64,000 nucleotides of DNA from Hyphodiscus hymeniophilus (taxonomy: Eukaryota; Ascomycota; Leotiomycetes; Helotiales; Hyphodiscaceae), in assembly GCA_016508695.1 (NCBI GenBank), contig VNKQ01000018.1, positions 372,001-436,000 of the forward strand, in the 5' to 3' direction. The translations under genes were made by a program, and so were the position numbers. Shown here piece after piece: positions 59,601 to 64,000 of the stretch. Below the pieces are notes generated by a model. It was not told where the DNA came from, did not search any database, and saw nothing but the letters and a program-made list of their open reading frames with translations. The stretch's first letter is position 1, and each line of letters starts with the position of its first letter.

Positions 59601-60819
59601 TCCGAATATTGTGGATGAACCAACTGGGATTCTTTCAATGGAGGCTAAGAGGATGTTTCACTTCAAAGATGCTTTGACTATGTTGCTCAAAGATTGGTTT
59701 GGAATGAACGTCTCTGATGCACCATCGACAAGCCCATCCACCTACAGGGTATTTTTTACGATGGAGTCAACGCTCAAAGACATGCTCTCCGCTGAATGGT
59801 GCAAGTCGAAATCGCAAAAGCCAGGCCATAAAAGACCACTATTGCTCGTCCTCTGCACGAAGAGTTATACACCACATCTTACTTCAAACATTGACGCCTA
59901 TGATATTGTCCATATCCAACAGCCGTAAGCCTCTACGCCATTGTTCTGTCCCATCCAGACTAATCATGTTAAAATAGTATTGGACCTCGAAAATTAGCTA
60001 GAATTCTCCTAAGATGCTTGGGGTCCACGGTGCCAATGGACCCAGCGGTTTCAACTTTCCCGCCGACCTCCTCAAACAGCGATGCTACCTATCCTGTTCC
60101 CTCACCATCTTCGCCGATCCGTCCCACCGCAAAGCGAAACCACTCCCTCAGAGATTCCGGAGATAGTGCCACAACCATAGCTGGTGGGTTTGGCACACAT
60201 TTAGCACCAAAAATGCCACACTCACCAGAATCACCTCGAAATTCTAATCAACAGACTACATCTACTGCTTCGCTTCCTATTGTTCCCAGGATCTCCAGTC
60301 TCTCATCATCGATTTACGTTCTCCTGGTTGAAGACAATGTAATCAATTTGAAGGTATGATGTCTTGTATCTCTTTTTGTACAAGTAGGATTAACAATTTT
60401 ATAGCTTCTCGTCACGTATATGAAGAAACTGGGCATCGACTATGCTACGGCCGAGAATGGCTTGGTAGCTGTGCAAAAATACTCGGTTGCTTCAAGGGCA
60501 TTCAATCTAGTGCTAATAGGTAAGCTCATCATCATTCACCTAATGCTAGAGTCGGCATACTGATAATTTCGAAGACATCTCAATGCCTGTCATGGATGGG
60601 CTAGAAGCCTCGCGGAAGATTAGGGTGTTTGAGCATTCGTTTGGGCGCATGAGAGCGCCCATTATCGCGATTACAGGAGCGGCCTCAGATACCGTCAGGC
60701 AGGAGGCTTTCAGTGCGGGCATTGACCACTTTTTAACCAAGCCCGTATCTCTCAAGGTTCTGAAGGAGATTATAGAGGAGTATGCTCCTCCGCCATGGCA
60801 TGAATTACACGAATCATGA
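56667..60819 (+). CDS. Hybrid histidine kinase with GAF-like sensor and receiver domain
   Basis: Six exons (56667-56716, 56776-58065, 58155-59924, 59978-60353, 60405-60519, 60575-60819) give 1281 residues. The start is the ATG at 56667 (MGPKEASETARERE); exon 1 joins YYQPSVF to give the family pattern RERE-x-FKYYQPS. A GAF-like region lies at about residues 40-225 (TAFAQLGALRLNAKRG, then FFAAVPLISPKGLIIGVFSI). A long Ser-rich linker precedes the HisKA domain with the H-box SISHELRSPLHGILAS (His about 633). The ATPase has N-box NIFGNSLKYT, DSGKGIS, YTPFAQE and GSGLGLSIV. The receiver begins VLLVEDNVINLK, has its phospho-Asp at about 1200 in DISMPVMDG and Lys in LTKPVSL. It should relay signals to the HOG-type phosphorelay. 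The ligand is unknown. There is no membrane segment, so it is probably soluble. Confidence 0.9.
58066..58154 (+). other. Intron of the kinase gene with a tandem NAGNAG acceptor
   Basis: The donor is GTCCGT. The acceptor region reads GATAGCAG, so splicing after TAG (58151) or CAG (58154) both keep frame and differ by one Ser codon. This is a typical source of single-residue variants. Confidence 0.6.
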
Positions 60820-61056
60820 ATGGACAGAGAGAATATCGGCCATACCTAAACACGACAACACAATAACAAGAAACCTCAAGATTCAAATCGACTCAGATAC
60901 TGGGAGAAAGTGAGGCAACGAATCATTTCATTTTGGGTATATTGCAGCCACTTTAAATCCATCTCCTTTCTCCAGACGCTATTTGAACCATGTCAGGCTC
61001 CAATGAAGCCCCAAACGCCAGACCCCACAAGACCCCACAGCCGACTCCCTTGTACC

Positions 61057-62108
61057 TTAATATTGGCACTCGTTCTTCGCGCCCTCCCAAGTCCCACCTC
61101 CAGCTTTACACATTCCCTGTGCGTTCCCCCAATGATAAACACCCCCAAAGATCGCCACCGGCATGACCACAAACGGCAGAACGAAGACAAGCGTCCAGAG
61201 CGCAATCCTCACTCGATTCTCCGTGCACCCCGTCTTCTTCTTCCTCGGCGACGACGAAGCAGCTTTCTCGCGCGGCTTCTGGAGGTCGAGCTCCACGTCC
61301 TCGAAGTCGTAGGCGGAGTTCGGTCGGTAGGCGGATGGAGGGGGTTGCGTCGGTTCCCACGATGCTTTCTCTTTCGTGAACTACAAAGGTCAATTCAAAT
61401 GCCCCGGACAGGTTTTCGGAAAAGCACGAAATAGTACCTCGAACGCGTGGTCGGTGATATGTATCCCCAATCCACCTTCCTCGTCTCTCGAGCTCGGTAA
61501 TCTGAATTCTTCAGCAGACGAAAATGTCGATCTGGGGTGTTCCTGTTTTTCCTGTTGGGGGTCTTGAGCTTCCCAGTTTATCTGGCTGAATTGCACGCTG
61601 TCCGAAGGCTCTTCTATATTCTCGGTGATGTAAGTTGAGTGTGGTTTTGGATCCGGTGCTTGATACCCATAGTCTCCTGGCGCCGGATACCACGCATCGT
61701 TCTGCCATGCGGGTTTCCTCCCTGTCGGCGATATGGGCGACACGATATCGTCTGCAAGATCATGCTCGTGGTCTCCTATTTCGAAAACGTCATTGTTGTG
61801 GCCCGGATACATACTTTTTTGTGAGCTGTATTTCAAGGGATTTTTGTGTTTGTCCGAACTGTCCCCGTACCAATTGATCCCGACCTCTTGTCTCAGGAAG
61901 TGATTTTTTTTCTTCAATCACTATAGTTGGTGAAATGCTCATGAGGGCGAGGGAAACTATCCTTGGAGATCGTCAGGTATTGCCAGTTTTGATATATTGT
62001 TGGGTGGTATGATACGGCCGTGTTGATTCTCCTCGTCTGCGGACGGAATCCTATTTCGCGAAGCGAAGGATGAGGTAGGACCACCGCTATATCACAACTA
62101 TCTGACAT
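61057..62108 (-). CDS. Unknown single-pass membrane protein with Cys-Gly-Trp tail; N-terminus unresolved
   Basis: The last exon (61057-61380, 108 codons) joins the preceding exon (from 61438 upward) at phase 0 through a 57-nt intron (GTACTA donor, TTTGTAG acceptor). It encodes KASWEPTQPPPSAYRP, a basic stretch, one membrane segment (IALWTLVFVLPFVVMPVAIF) and the tail YHWGNAQGMCKAGGGTWEG with a final Cys. The middle exon reads openly to about 61900 (GINWYGDSSDKHKNPLKYS, rich in Asp/Ser/Pro). The only clear ATG further up is 62108 (MSDSCDIAVVLPHPS, 64 codons to a stop at 61914). Joining it needs an intron near 61880-61940 that I could not fix. A start inside the middle exon is the alternative. 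It is tandem to and similar in layout to the 62671 gene. Confidence 0.55.
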
Positions 62109-62670
62109 GTTCGCGGCCGATCGGGCGAGAACTCTCTAGTTGTCGGATTTAATCCCTTCCGCTTTGGAGCCTCTTCTTACGTTTCCTGTCTCACAATCTT
62201 CTTCAAATATGTGGCCGGTTAAAGATTGAAATGTGGTCGGTCACGTGGTTCGACTGTGGTGCGTGATTCAATGATTGTCATCGATCTGTTTTCCCCCCAA
62301 ACCTTCTAGTAGTAACGAGATAACATTATATAAATACTAACCATGTAATGTGTTTCAAGTTATAGAGAAGGGGGGTGAAAAAATTAAGCAATACAAAGAT
62401 ACGTAGCATCATCACATACTTCATGAGGGTTGCAGGAGTTGAATATTGGGGGAAAGGAAAACCAGATCGAATTTTCATATACTGCAGTATTGATCTCTTG
62501 ATTCTCGCACCTCCCATAAGCTCTTTGCGACAAGGGACAGAGCGCCCGTGGTATAAGAAATCCAGCCGGACCATAATCCAGCCAGACCAAAAACTCCAAA
62601 CGCCAAATTGAAATTCGAGACCGGAGCAACTTCAAAACTCCACGGATGACCCCCAAAAAGGGGAAGAAGG
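62109..62670. other. Spacer between two related membrane-protein genes
   Basis: This holds the promoter of the 61057 gene and the 3' flank of the 62671 gene. Frames at 62326-62716 are hydrophobic by chance and conflict with each other. A TCACGTGG word lies near 62239. Confidence 0.5.
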
Positions 62671-63370
62671 TTACGAACAGTACTGATGCTTCTCTTCCCA
62701 TTTCCCATCTACCCACTGCCCTGCAAGCTCCACACAGTTCCTATTCCCATGGTTCTCATGCGCTCTCACCGCCAAAAAGATTGCTAACGGTAGAATTATC
62801 AGGAGGAGGAGAGCTAGGACTACTGCTATGATGATCTTCCGCCTGTTATGGCGAGGACGAAGCGGATCTTCAAAGGTCGAAAGTAGGTCCTTGTTGTCAG
62901 TACCATAGGGTTGTTGTTGTCTGAAAGGCGAGCACGGCGTCGTGGGGCTGTAGGGCGGTGGTGCCATTTCCGATGTTCGAGCTTGTAAGGCCTGTGTATC
63001 CCAGCTAATTTCGGGTTTGGGGGAGGCGTGGGAGACGTTAATCGTTACTGTCCTACTCTCCTTATTTAGATCAGGTGACTGTACATGGAAACGAAAGTGT
63101 TAGCTAGTCGAAGCAATGGAGATGATAGAGGATGGAGTGGAGGAGAACACGTACGTAGGAGACGGCATGGTTTTTGTTGATCGGATCAGACATCGTTCTT
63201 GTTAGTGTCGAGTGGATGGTTGAGGATCTTGATCTAGCTCGGTTATCAATGGTAAGTGGGACATCTTCGAAGGAGGATATGTCGTGCATGACAGGTTTCG
63301 CAAGAGAACCTGACGAGTGTCTAGAGGTTAAGCGGGGTGAAGTTGTCTCTCCGATGGTGGACTTCTCCAT
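62671..63370 (-). CDS. Unknown single-pass membrane protein with PPPY motif and Cys-Gly-Trp tail
   Basis: Two exons (63155-63370 and 62671-63078) join at phase 0 through a 76-nt intron (GTACGT donor, GCTAAC branch site, TGTACAG acceptor), giving 207 residues. The polar N-terminus (MEKSTIGETTSPRLTSRHSS) has no domain. Residues around 125 read ISWDTQ ... MAPPPYSPTTP, a PPxY motif. A basic stretch (RPRHNRRK) precedes a strong membrane helix (IIIAVVLALLLLIILPLAIF). The 28-residue tail has CVELAGQWVDGKWEEK and a final Cys, matching the Cys-x3/4-Gly-x-Trp pattern of the 61057 tail. The basic side suggests N-in, tail outside or lumenal. Function unknown; a link to WW-domain ubiquitin ligases is only suggested by the motif. 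Confidence 0.7.
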
Positions 63371-64000
63371 TGTTCGGACAGGTGAGAATAATCGAGGAAA
63401 GAAGAGTCTGTTATTGGGTTCGATGGAAGATAATTAGCGTTGTATCGCTACTGGTATCCTGAGGGAGATGCCGTTATTAAAATATTCCTCGAGGCGTCCT
63501 ATAGACGAAAACACAGGGGATGGAGAAGCTCCTTGATTTGATCAATTCCTACTCGCATGTGAAGATTCGACTGCTATGAGGTTGGAGTGAAGAGGGGCAA
63601 CGGATCTGGGAAGGACTATCGAATTTGTGAACTGATGCTCGTTGTCGTCTAGATCGGAGGTTAAAGGATATCGGCGCCAGTGATGATAGTTTTGGTAGGT
63701 CGTATGGCGGCTGTTTGAGGATCAAGGAGTGAGCGAATCGAAAAGATAGAGCGAGAGTTATATGATATTTCAGCGCTCTTGTTTTTTGAACTGGTGAGTG
63801 GTAGCCCTGGTGGCTGACAGGGCGATGATGGGTCGCAAAAACGGGGCACGCTTTCACGTCAGATTCGTCAGATCTCAACACAGCATCGCAAACCAATCAC
63901 ATAACCCATTTAGCATATCGAATTAACGAAAGACAGTTCTCTGTTATTGATACTTTGTTGTCTATCGTCCGTAAGAGTGCAGGATGAGCGCACGTGATCA
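63371..64000. other. Upstream region at window end
   Basis: This is the promoter of the 62671 gene. A minus-strand frame at 63549-63896 has no domain. The window ends within CACGTGATCA. Nothing else is supported. Confidence 0.5.

Noticed and set aside
62326..62716. Hydrophobic minus-strand frames next to the 62671 gene
   Set aside because: They overlap the real last exon in another register and each other; no ATG-led model fits.
1..64000. CRISPR arrays, bacterial operons, rRNA and intact transposons
   Set aside because: No regularly spaced repeats, no ribosome-binding-site gene layout, no rRNA core sequences and no transposase or reverse transcriptase frames were seen.

Overview
The window looks like nuclear DNA of a filamentous ascomycete (Pezizomycotina). 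The evidence is many short 47-160 nt GT-AG introns, a Zn2Cys6 regulator, a hybrid histidine kinase, a G1 glutamic peptidase, a secreted LIP-type lipase, a GPI-anchored GH76 enzyme, an E-class P450 and a STAND-type N-terminal domain. A leotiomycete is my guess only; nothing here proves the class. No rRNA, tRNA, CRISPR array, intact transposon or organellar DNA was recognised. Exon borders were worked out by hand from splice signals, reading phase and family conservation, not from transcripts.

Layout. 1-9 kb: secreted G1 peptidase, a solo STAND-type N-terminal domain joined to a membrane segment, an unknown membrane protein and a secreted lipase, separated by long gene-poor stretches. 10.7-19 kb: a small chromodomain protein, an MPDU1-like PQ-loop protein with a GC-AG intron, and a large VIT/VWA protein. 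19-36 kb: a metabolic block of 2OG-Fe(II) oxygenase, Zn2Cys6 regulator, MFS exporter, AAAP amino-acid permease, amidase, GH76 cell-wall enzyme and cytochrome P450. The oxygenase and regulator share a divergent promoter. There is no PKS or NRPS backbone enzyme, so it could be catabolic, a small-molecule tailoring set, or chance. 36-43 kb: housekeeping genes, an AT-hook/BRCT nuclear protein and a histidyl-tRNA synthetase with two start codons and a Gcn4/CPC1-type TGACTCA site upstream. 43-54 kb: a phospholipase B copy that is one base short in its conserved SGGGYR region, two or three unknown proteins, a second amidase and a PPxY-bearing single-pass membrane protein. 54-64 kb: a hybrid histidine kinase, then two tandem unknown single-pass membrane proteins.

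The most unusual item is a set of four unrecognised small proteins (47.8, 53.5, 61.1 and 62.7 kb). All are on the minus strand. Each has a long polar Pro/Ser-rich N-terminal part, one membrane segment near the C-terminus and a short tail. Two carry strict PPxY motifs and two share a Cys-Gly-Trp tail pattern. They interleave with the kinase gene and may be a lineage-specific family of membrane adaptors. Other points of note are an 18-nt exon, a 26-nt exon, a stop-free in-frame intron, a tandem NAGNAG acceptor and a repeated 14-mer set in near-palindromes.
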